NCBI GenBank assembly: GCA_963598415.1
Contig: CAVBUH010000034.1
Location: 1-62,304 of the forward strand
Direction of reading: 5' to 3'
Length of the DNA: 62,304 bases
DNA from: Colimorpha_A sp900556615
GTDB lineage: Bacteria; Bacillota; Clostridia; Oscillospirales; CAG-272
The notes beneath the pieces are model-generated. The model did no database searches. It was not told the origin of the DNA and saw only the letters and a list, made by a program, of their open reading frames with translations. The position numbers were made by a program, and so were the translations under genes. This document shows positions 55,699 to 62,304 of this stretch, one piece after another. The number at the start of each line of letters is the position of its first letter. Within the stretch, counting starts at the first letter, position 1.

Positions 55699-57500
55699 AC
55701 AGACCGAACGGCCGCGGCATGATGCCAGCGGTAAAGAGCAAACGCGGTATAGTAGGCGTCTTAAAGGAACTGTTTCGGTACTCCTCTTCTTTAAAGCTGC
55801 CGATGGCGGTGGCAATGCTGCTTGCTGTGACGGGAGCGATTCTTACCATAATCGGTCCCGATAAGCTCAGTCAGATAACCAATCTGATATCGGATTCTCT
55901 TTTGGGGGATATCGATATGGAGGCAATCGCCTCGGTGGGAATTTTCTTGCTCCTCCTATATGCGGGAAGCGCACTTTGTACCTATATTGAGCATTATATA
56001 ATGGCGACGGTGACGCTCAGACTGTCAAAGCAATTAAGAAACGATCTTTCGGAAAAGATCAACCGTGTGCCGATGAAATATTTCAATACAACCTCTCACG
56101 GCGATATTCTGAGCCGTATTACGAATGACGTCAGCACGCTTCAGCAGGCTCTGTCTAACAGTCTTCCTTCCATGATAAGCGCGGCGGCACAGTTTATCGG
56201 CTGTCTTATCATGATGTTTGTGACAGAGTGGAGAATGGCGACAGCGGCGGTGTTGGTAACGCTTTTCGGATTTGTTATCATGATTGTGATTATGAGCCGC
56301 TCGCAAAAGCATTTTACCGCACGTCAGGAAAATCTCGGAGAGCTCAACGGATATATAGAAGAAATGTACTCCGGTCATGATGTGGTACGGATATCCAGAG
56401 CAGAGAAAAAAGTTAGAAAGCGTTTTGCGGATATGAATAAAGCCGTATATGACGCGAACTGGAAGAGTCAATTTCTGTCGGGCGTTATGCAGCCGCTTAT
56501 GAACGTCATCGGAAATCTCGGGTATGTGGCGGTCTGCGTTATCGGCTCCGCGCTTGCTCTGCGCGGCGACAGCGGTGTTGACATCGGCGTAATCGTAGCG
56601 TTTATTATGTATGTGCGTCTCTTTACCTCTCCTCTCAGTACAATCGCTCAGAGTATGACGAATATGCAGACTGCAGCGGCTGCGGGAGACAGAGTATTTG
56701 ATTTTCTCGGAGAGGAGGAGATGCCGGATGAATCCGGCAAGCTTCCCGCACCGACTTCTGTGCGCGGGGAGGTAATCTTTGAGCATGTGCGTTTCAGCTA
56801 TCCGTCAAAACCCGATAAAATTATTATAAAAGACTTTTCCGCCTATATAAAGCCGGGACAAAAGGTAGCGATCGTAGGACCTACAGGCGCAGGGAAAACC
56901 ACAATGGTAAATCTGCTTATGAGATTCTTTGAAGTAAACAGCGGAAGAATTCTGATTGACGGCATCCCCGTCTCCGATATGAACCGTAAGAGTGTTCACA
57001 GTCTTTTCGGAATGGTGCTTCAGGATACATGGCTGTTTGAAGGAACTGTCAGAGAGAATCTTGTTTATAATAAGACGGGAGTAAGCGACGAACAGCTTGA
57101 AGCGGCGTGCCGTGCCTGCGGGTTATATCATTTTATAGAAACACTTCCCCACGGCTTCGATACGGTTCTCAGTGAGAATGTCGCAATATCGGCGGGACAA
57201 AAGCAGCTCTTTACGATTGCAAGAGCTATGATACAAAACAGTCCTATGTTGATACTTGACGAGGCTACCTCTTCAGTAGATACGAGGACGGAACTGATCA
57301 CGCAGCAAGCGATGGATAAACTGACGGAGAAACGTACCAGCTTTGTTATAGCTCATCGTCTTTCCACAATTAAAAACGCAGATCTTATACTCGTTATGCG
57401 TGACGGGGATGTTATAGAACAGGGAACTCATGAAGATCTGCTTGCCCGTAACGGCTTCTATGCCGCTCTGTACAACAGTCAATTTGAGGCGGCTTCATAA
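55695..57500 (+). CDS. ABC exporter half, heterodimer subunit with consensus Walker B
   Basis: 601 residues: six transmembrane helices (about 35-335), Walker A GPTGAGKTT, signature AISAGQKQL (SAGQ instead of SGGQ), Walker B LILDEATSSVD with catalytic Glu, H-loop IAHRLST. Together with the first subunit this gives one complete ATP site (this Walker B, partner SGGQ) and one weak site. Starts in the previous stop (ATGA overlap). Confidence 0.94.
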   Translation: MNRPNGRGMMPAVKSKRGIVGVLKELFRYSSSLKLPMAVAMLLAVTGAILTIIGPDKLSQITNLISDSLLGDIDMEAIASVGIFLLLLYAGSALCTYIEHYIMATVTLRLSKQLRNDLSEKINRVPMKYFNTTSHGDILSRITNDVSTLQQALSNSLPSMISAAAQFIGCLIMMFVTEWRMATAAVLVTLFGFVIMIVIMSRSQKHFTARQENLGELNGYIEEMYSGHDVVRISRAEKKVRKRFADMNKAVYDANWKSQFLSGVMQPLMNVIGNLGYVAVCVIGSALALRGDSGVDIGVIVAFIMYVRLFTSPLSTIAQSMTNMQTAAAAGDRVFDFLGEEEMPDESGKLPAPTSVRGEVIFEHVRFSYPSKPDKIIIKDFSAYIKPGQKVAIVGPTGAGKTTMVNLLMRFFEVNSGRILIDGIPVSDMNRKSVHSLFGMVLQDTWLFEGTVRENLVYNKTGVSDEQLEAACRACGLYHFIETLPHGFDTVLSENVAISAGQKQLFTIARAMIQNSPMLILDEATSSVDTRTELITQQAMDKLTEKRTSFVIAHRLSTIKNADLILVMRDGDVIEQGTHEDLLARNGFYAALYNSQFEAAS

Positions 57501-58045
57501 TGAAATATATTAAGGAAAAAATAGACGGCGGGGGAGCAGTCTTGCGTAACGAAGAAGGAAGGGCTGTCATTAAAATGACGGTCAGAGACGATACTTCTTT
57601 TCTCTCCCCGTATTCCGGGAACGACGTCCCGATGATATCCTCCGATGTCGCTGATTTTATAAAAGAAAGCGCCGTCTCGTTCAAACCAAAGGAGAAATTT
57701 GTGCTTGATATTTACGGTGAATGCATAGATGAAGAAGAAAAAATAATCTATACCGCCGCTATAAAAAACTATTTCTCAGCTCAGAACGTTTCCGGTGCAA
57801 GAGACTTAAAAAGAAATATGCGGATAGCGATTGTTATGTTTCTGTCAGGTTTGCTGGCGCTGTCCTGTATGTTTGTTTTTGAAAATCACGGTGTAGGAGA
57901 ACTATGGATTGAGTGTATTGATATACTTGCATGGGTTTTTCTTTGGGAAACAGCGGATTTACTGTTTATTTCGAGAAATGCAATGAAAGTAAAGCAAACG
58001 AGGCTCAATTCCCTGATTGAAATGCCGATTCGTTTTTACAGTTAA
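57500..58045 (+). CDS. Hypothetical membrane protein in the ABC exporter operon
   Basis: 181 residues, starting on the last base of the exporter stop codon (TAATG). A soluble N-terminal part (about 1-105) is followed by two hydrophobic helices (about 108-127 and 135-155) and a basic tail. No family recognised. Its stop codon TAA is formed by the TTAA end of family A copy A16, so the insertion may have trimmed or replaced the original C-terminus. Confidence 0.75.
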   Translation: MKYIKEKIDGGGAVLRNEEGRAVIKMTVRDDTSFLSPYSGNDVPMISSDVADFIKESAVSFKPKEKFVLDIYGECIDEEEKIIYTAAIKNYFSAQNVSGARDLKRNMRIAIVMFLSGLLALSCMFVFENHGVGELWIECIDILAWVFLWETADLLFISRNAMKVKQTRLNSLIEMPIRFYS

Positions 58046-58221
58046 GGTAATACCGCACAATGATTGTTGTGCAGTTGCGCCGCCAGATTTTTCGTCAGAC
58101 AATACAAATTGAGAAGGCAAGAGCGACTCCTCTACTGACGAAATTTGTGAGGTACGACGGAAAAGATGCAAGCATATGCGCAATAAAGGCGTTAGCCGTG
58201 CACCCGGCGGTATATCCTTAA
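58042..58221 (+). repeat. Family A hairpin element, copy A16
   Basis: Complete copy whose first TTAA supplies the stop codon of the preceding gene. Confidence 0.92.
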
Positions 58222-58283
58222 GGAATAACCTTATATGTCGTTCTGTAAAGAGACAAAATCATAATAATCTGAGAAAAAATATT

Positions 58284-58320
58284 TCAGGGGGTGTCATGTT
58301 AAACTATGACAGCCCCCTGA
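58284..58320. terminator. Stem-loop between convergent genes
   Basis: TCAGGGGGTGTCAT (58284-58297) pairs with ATGACAGCCCCCTGA (58306-58320) with one bulged base. It lies between the exporter operon and minus-strand ylmC. Confidence 0.7.
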
Positions 58321-58423
58321 ACAGTTATTTTTGGAAATCAATGAATTTTTTCCATACAAAAAGTATAGAAGTATAGACAAAACAAGCCGTGTAAAAATGG
58401 ATTTCGGTTACACTTTCCCGCAT

Positions 58424-58663
58424 CTACTGCGTTATATTTTTCATATTTACAATGATAAGATCTTCACCGATATGTTCTATACACGCCCACGGAATTTTTA
58501 TATCGGGTGCACGGGAAAAAATGCCACTCTCTCCTGGAACGATGATGGCAAGCAGTCTCGCATCATTGATATCGACCTCAATATCGCTCACATAGCCAAG
58601 TCTTTTTCCGTTTGATACATTTATTACCTCTTTATTTCTCAAATCGTTTATACAGCAGTCCAT
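58424..58663 (-). CDS. ylmC: YlmC/YmxH family PRC-barrel protein
   Basis: 79 residues; a single PRC-barrel: CINDLRNKEVINVSNGKRLGYVSDIEVD in pattern, then LLAIIVPG and IPWACIEHIGEDLIIV. Small sporulation-associated family of spore formers with unproven function. A purine-rich AAAGGAAGAAGG precedes the ATG. Confidence 0.88.
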   Translation of the reverse strand: MDCCINDLRNKEVINVSNGKRLGYVSDIEVDINDARLLAIIVPGESGIFSRAPDIKIPWACIEHIGEDLIIVNMKNITQ

Positions 58664-58748
58664 TTTTCCTTCTTCCTTTCCATAATAAAGGCGTTGTTTA
58701 CAGAGTCATTCTATTCGGGAAGATCGGAAATAATACCATATAACGCAA

Positions 58749-58919
58749 TTAAGGGTACCTCTAAAAAATCACAGCCCAAAACCGGCTCGAGCTGGTTTCC
58801 GTCATTTGTCGCAAAAATCCTTGATGAAGGCATACGCTCTTTTGTGGAATTTTTGTTTAGACTGATGAGAAAATCTCTTTGCTGTCTATGAACGTGGAAT
58901 TATGAGAGGTGCCCCTAAA
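58749..58919 (+). repeat. Family B hairpin element, copy B6
   Basis: Complete copy (AAGGGTACCTCTAAAAAATCA to GAATTATGAGAGGTGCCCCT). It lies upstream of spoIVA. The gap to spoIVA (58920-59061) shows nothing else besides the ribosome-binding site. Confidence 0.9.
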
Positions 58920-59061
58920 ACATTCTTGCGTTTCTGTCATCATGACCGTAAAAATTATATTGCTTTTGTCATACGCAGAATATTCCTCGCATATGAATGT
59001 ACAAAAACGAAAAGATTTCAAGGCACGGATACGATCCGTGACCGTCACGGAGGTTTTCATG

Positions 59062-60537
59062 ATGAACACAAGCATTTACCGAGACATAGCGGAGCGTACC
59101 GGCGGAAACATATACATAGGCGTTGTAGGTCCGGTGCGTACGGGAAAATCTACTTTCATAAAAAAATTTATGGAGACACTCGTTTTACCGAATATTACCG
59201 ATCCATATGACCGAGAACGCGCGAAAGACGAGATGCCGCAGAGCGCCGCGGGAAAAACGGTTATGACGGCGGAGCCGAAATTTATTCCCGACGAGGCGGT
59301 TGAAATTTCGCTTGCCGATAATGCCAAGCTCAGAGTAAGAATGATTGACTGCGTAGGATATATTGTTCCGGAAGCGCTCGGTCATATCGAAAACGGCGGT
59401 CCGCGTATGGTACATACACCATGGCAAAAAGAGCCAATGCCCTTTACGGAGGCTGCCGAAACCGGAACAAGAAAAGTAATAAACGATCATTCCACAATCG
59501 GCATTGTCGTTACAACAGACGGAACTGTCGGAGAGATACCGCGCGCAAATTATGTCGACGCCGAAACAAGGGTAATAAATGAACTCAAAGCGATCAGCAA
59601 GCCTTTTGCTATCATCATGAACTCTGCCGATCCCTCTCGGGAAGAAAGCATACGCCTCGCTACATCGATAGAAAATGATTACGGAGTTCCGGTTGCTCTC
59701 GTAAACTGTCTTGAGCTGAATACAGAGGACATAAAGCATATTCTTGAGATGATTCTTCTTGAATTTCCCATAAAGGAGATATCTGTTGATATGCCGGGCT
59801 GGATTTCCGCGCTTGAACCGGATCACAGACTTGTGACGTCAATACAGAATTCAGTGCTTGAGTGCGCGGAAAATGCTACAAAAATCGGTGATATTTCCTC
59901 AGCCTTTGCTTCACTGCCTGAAAATGAATATATAACCGCCGCGGATATAAGCAGTACCGACCTTGGAAGCGGATGTGCGAAAATTACAGTGAAACTGCCG
60001 GAGGAACTATATTATAAAACCCTCGGAGAGCTTACCGGTTTTGACATAACGGGAGAAGAATCTCTTATCGGACTCCTGCGCGAGCTTTCCGACGTGAAAC
60101 GGGAATATGATAAGATTGCTTCTGCTCTGAAGGAAGTCAATGAAAAAGGATACGGCATTGTTACGCCGGAAACAAGCGAATTGAAGCTTGAGGAGCCTAC
60201 GATAATCCGTCAGCCGGGTGGTTACGGTGTGAAGCTTAAGGCAAGCGGTCCATCGATCCATATGATACGTGCTGATATTGAAACTGAGATCAATCCGATT
60301 GTCGGTTCAGAGCAGCAGTCTGAGGACCTTGTCAAATTTCTTCTTCATGAATTTGAGGAGGATCCCACTAAGCTCTGGGAATCAAATATTTTCGGAAAAA
60401 CGCTTCATGAGCTTGTCACCGAGGGACTTCATTCAAAGCTTGATCATATGCCTGATGATGCAAGGAAAAAGCTTTCCGAAACGCTCCAGAAAGTCATAAA
60501 CGAGGGAAGCGGCGGGCTGATTTGTATCATTCTGTAA
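59062..60537 (+). CDS. spoIVA: Stage IV sporulation protein A
   Basis: 491 residues from the ATG at 59062 (GGAGG 8 nt upstream; a tandem ATG lies at 59059), nearly the length of Bacillus SpoIVA. The open frame upstream to 58909 is read-through. N-terminal YRDIAERTGGNIYIGVVGPVRTGKST-type segment with Walker A GPVRTGKST, then MIDCVGY and NSADPSREES of the TRAFAC-like ATPase, a middle domain, and a C-terminal region (KLWESNIFGKTLHELVTEGL pattern) for coat assembly. It polymerises on the forespore surface using ATP. Confidence 0.97.
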   Translation: MNTSIYRDIAERTGGNIYIGVVGPVRTGKSTFIKKFMETLVLPNITDPYDRERAKDEMPQSAAGKTVMTAEPKFIPDEAVEISLADNAKLRVRMIDCVGYIVPEALGHIENGGPRMVHTPWQKEPMPFTEAAETGTRKVINDHSTIGIVVTTDGTVGEIPRANYVDAETRVINELKAISKPFAIIMNSADPSREESIRLATSIENDYGVPVALVNCLELNTEDIKHILEMILLEFPIKEISVDMPGWISALEPDHRLVTSIQNSVLECAENATKIGDISSAFASLPENEYITAADISSTDLGSGCAKITVKLPEELYYKTLGELTGFDITGEESLIGLLRELSDVKREYDKIASALKEVNEKGYGIVTPETSELKLEEPTIIRQPGGYGVKLKASGPSIHMIRADIETEINPIVGSEQQSEDLVKFLLHEFEEDPTKLWESNIFGKTLHELVTEGLHSKLDHMPDDARKKLSETLQKVINEGSGGLICIIL

Positions 60538-60587
60538 TAGACAACAGCCGTAACAATCGGTTGAGCCGTTGACTGCAGAAGCCCTGC

Positions 60588-60877
60588 GGGGCGTTGCCCC
60601 ACCTCTCATTTAAGCCCTTTTTGAAAAAAGGGCTTAAAAATCCCAAAAACTTTTGATAAGAGAAAAACTGCGTTTTTCTCAGGGGGTAAGTAGAGGTTTA
60701 GCTTAAAGTCTGGTTTCCTGCCGAACGGCACACTTTTGCAAAACCTTTCATTTTCTTTGCCAAGCGCAAATGCACTTTCGCAAAATCTATAATTCCATGC
60801 CGAAAACGTTGTTTTCGGCTTTTTCTTTCCCTCTTTCTTTTCAAGAAAGAGGCGGGGTACGGGGCTCTGCCCCGTAC
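60588..60877. repeat. String of six perfect hairpins
   Basis: In order: GGGGC gtt GCCCC (60588-60600); TTTAAGCCCTTTTT / AAAAAGGGCTTAAA with a 2-nt loop (about 60610-60640); GAGAAAAAC tgc GTTTTTCTC (60660-60680); GCCGAAAAC gtt GTTTTCGGC (60799-60819); CCTCTTTCTT ttc AAGAAAGAGG (60830-60852); GTACGGGGC tct GCCCCGTAC (60857-60877). Five have 3-nt loops. The second is a good terminator for spoIVA. No gene from 60538 to 61019. Confidence 0.75.
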
Positions 60878-60941
60878 TTCTTCTCTATGGGGCAGAGTCT
60901 CATATACAGAGATATTATTTTACAAAAAATACGAGAAACAG

Positions 60942-60970
60942 TTGACACTTTTGTGAAAATATGATAAAAT
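60942..60970 (+). promoter_or_regulatory. Promoter of the wall-protein gene
   Basis: TTGACA (60942-60947), 17-bp spacer, TAAAAT (60965-60970). The leader contains a short ORF and a hairpin. Confidence 0.7.
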
Positions 60971-61019
60971 GCAGATGAGGAAAGAATTGTCAAAGATTTA
61001 TATAATCGGAGGTCATATC

Positions 61020-61055
61020 ATGAATGAAAAATCCGAGTGTAGTCCGCCGCATTGA
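61020..61055 (+). CDS. Possible 11-residue leader peptide
   Basis: ATG at 61020 with GGAGG 7 nt upstream, encoding MNEKSECSPPH before TGA. A perfect 9-bp hairpin GGAAGAAAC / GTTTCTTCC (61060-61083) follows it directly. The layout (small ORF, stem-loop, then the main start at 61133) resembles a translational leader, but it could also be the scar of an older start. Confidence 0.35.
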   Translation: MNEKSECSPPH

Positions 61056-61132
61056 CTGCGGAAGAAACGGTGTCGTTTCTTCCGATCGAACAAGTACCCG
61101 CTCAATAAAAACAGTATTGGAGGATGCTTTTA

Positions 61133-62304
61133 ATGAAAAGAAGGACAGTAAGCAAATTATTATCTTTGATTCTTTCGGTATGTACGATATTGACCTTTGC
61201 TCAGATTCCGTTATATTCTCAGCCGGTTTCCGGAATGCCGTCAGAGAATGTGACCGCCGGTAATTCGGCAAAAGAAGCGGAAATCGCTGACGTTTCGGAA
61301 TATACGGAGTATACTGACAGTGAGAACGGTTCTGACGGAGGCGAAAGCACAGGCTTTGCGGCAGACGGCGCACAGCGCCTTACTGCGGAGGAGCCGAACC
61401 TGTATACCAAAATATACAGGAATGCGGACGGAACAAACACGATGGAGGTGTTTGACGCTCCCGTAAAGTTTATTGACGAAAGCGGAGCCGTGAAGGATAA
61501 GCTTCTTACGCTGACCGACGCCGCCGGGGGATTTGCGGCAGAGCAGAGTGACTCGGATATTCTGTTTTCGGCTGAGCTTGAGGACGGAATCCGGATAAGC
61601 AACGGAACGCTTCTTGTGGAAGCGCTTCCGGAGGATGTAATGGGCAATGCCGTAATATCCGAAGACGGAACCAACGTCGCTTATGCTGTTGACGAAGTGA
61701 CGACATATCAGTATTCGTTGACCTATACAGGTTATAAGGAAGAAATCGTGGTATCGGAATATACCGGTCAGACAGAATATACCTTCCGATATCTGACAAA
61801 CGGTCTTACCCTTGTCAATCTCGGAGACGGCTACGGCTTTGCCGACAGCAGCGGAACGGTAAGGGCGACGCTCAGCGAAATTCTTGTGTTTACCGCCGAT
61901 GACAGAAACAATACCGTCGGAGAGATGGTCGTGGAAACGGTCAGGGAAAATGAGGAATATCTGGTTACGCTTGTGCTTACCGAAGAATATCTCAGCGATC
62001 CGCTGACCGCCTATCCAATCGTAATCGATCCGTCTATCGATATCGTATACGAGGACAGCGGCGCGGACGCGCTTGAGGACGCTACGATAAACAGCGCGAC
62101 GGGAACGTCGGGAAGCGGCACATCCATCTTTGTGGGACTGCGGTCGACAAAGGGAATCGCGAGGCTGCTCGTGAGATTTCCGGGACTTGATTTGTCTCCG
62201 GTACAGAACGCAAGCTGTATTACCTCGGCAAAATTCAGGATACGCGACCTGATGTGCTATTCGACGCAGCTTCCGATGGAATGCCATATATTCAACAGCG
62301 TATG
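61133..62304 (+). CDS. Large secreted wall-associated protein, N-terminal part (DNRLRE-like, RHS-type)
   Basis: Open to the window end (at least 390 residues), so partial. The start is the ATG at 61133, 9 nt after GGAGG. Signal peptide at about 1-30 (KLLSLILSVCTILTFAQIP). Residues about 80-290 match the pattern before RHS/YD-repeat wall proteins of Clostridia (FDAPVKFIDESGAVKD, TYQYSLTYTGYKEEIVV, PLTAYPIVIDPSI), then a DNRLRE-type domain begins (GTSIFVGLRSTKGIARLLVRF, SAKFRI). Likely a very large exported protein, possibly a polymorphic toxin or adhesin; the tail lies outside the window. Confidence 0.75.
   Translation, partial: MKRRTVSKLLSLILSVCTILTFAQIPLYSQPVSGMPSENVTAGNSAKEAEIADVSEYTEYTDSENGSDGGESTGFAADGAQRLTAEEPNLYTKIYRNADGTNTMEVFDAPVKFIDESGAVKDKLLTLTDAAGGFAAEQSDSDILFSAELEDGIRISNGTLLVEALPEDVMGNAVISEDGTNVAYAVDEVTTYQYSLTYTGYKEEIVVSEYTGQTEYTFRYLTNGLTLVNLGDGYGFADSSGTVRATLSEILVFTADDRNNTVGEMVVETVRENEEYLVTLVLTEEYLSDPLTAYPIVIDPSIDIVYEDSGADALEDATINSATGTSGSGTSIFVGLRSTKGIARLLVRFPGLDLSPVQNASCITSAKFRIRDLMCYSTQLPMECHIFNSV

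Noticed and set aside
16..58221. CRISPR-like repetition
   Set aside because: Repeats are 150-190 bp, scattered and in both orientations, with no spacer array and no cas genes.
58909..59061. N-terminal extension of spoIVA
   Set aside because: It begins in family B copy B6; the ATG at 59062 with GGAGG gives the Bacillus SpoIVA length.
1..62304. rRNA or tRNA genes
   Set aside because: No cloverleaf or rRNA signature was seen by eye in any intergenic stretch.

Overview
The window reads as a chromosomal segment of a Gram-positive, endospore-forming member of the Clostridia, probably a gut or rumen polysaccharide degrader. The lineage markers are spoIVA and a YlmC/YmxH PRC-barrel gene (sporulation), bL31 of the cysteine-containing type, hflX, long-form hpf, LTA-synthase-type enzymes, many lipoproteins with lipobox cysteines, and strong Shine-Dalgarno sites. 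No rRNA, tRNA, CRISPR array, prophage or transposase gene was seen. I cannot place it below class level from sequence alone.

Layout. (1) 0.2-9.2 kb: an AraC regulator divergent from a glycan operon: solute-binding lipoprotein, GH39-like lipoprotein, LamG surface protein, GH43, clan GH-D (GH36-like) enzyme. (2) 9.3-11.2 kb: hpf and a Nudix hydrolase. (3) 11.2-15.5 kb, minus strand: a four-gene operon of an ABC importer (binding protein, ATPase, fused double permease) and a winged-helix/LicC-type cytidylyltransferase fusion. (4) 16.3-22.0 kb: an envelope cluster: LTA-synthase-like enzyme, small acidic-tailed membrane protein, signal peptidase I, and a fusion of a YidC/Oxa1 insertase with a TagF-like glycerophosphotransferase domain. 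(5) 22.4-27.2 kb, minus strand: pepF, a lone AAA ATPase, and a LacI repressor. (6) 27.2-39.6 kb: a second glycan cluster: GH2, CBM9-like surface proteins, another solute-binding lipoprotein, and two paralogous six-hairpin-type lipoproteins. (7) 40.4-49.0 kb: a class II aldolase-like protein, an SGNH esterase, rpmE, hflX, a CNNM/CorC transporter, and a FAD protein. (8) 49.3-58.0 kb: a second LTA synthase with an extra C-terminal domain, an unknown lipoprotein, and a MarR plus heterodimeric ABC exporter operon. (9) 58.4-62.3 kb: ylmC, spoIVA, and the start of a large wall protein that runs off the window.

How the parts connect. The palindrome TTAACGTTAA lies at +1 of the first glycan operon and twice downstream of a consensus promoter between the LacI gene and the GH2 gene. 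One LacI repressor may therefore control both glycan clusters, which lie 26 kb apart. Neither cluster encodes membrane permeases for its binding proteins.

The most striking non-gene signal is two families of roughly 150-190 bp hairpin elements in intergenic DNA: family A, about 16 recognisable copies, and family B, 7 copies. Their terminal inverted repeats differ, but they share the same inner layout: a TTTTTCGTCAG box, a variable hairpin, and a complementary TGACGGAAAA box. Pairing is kept while sequence changes. Several copies sit within 0-5 bp of a stop codon. They look like non-autonomous mobile elements or structured 3'-end elements, and they are the best candidate here for something undescribed.
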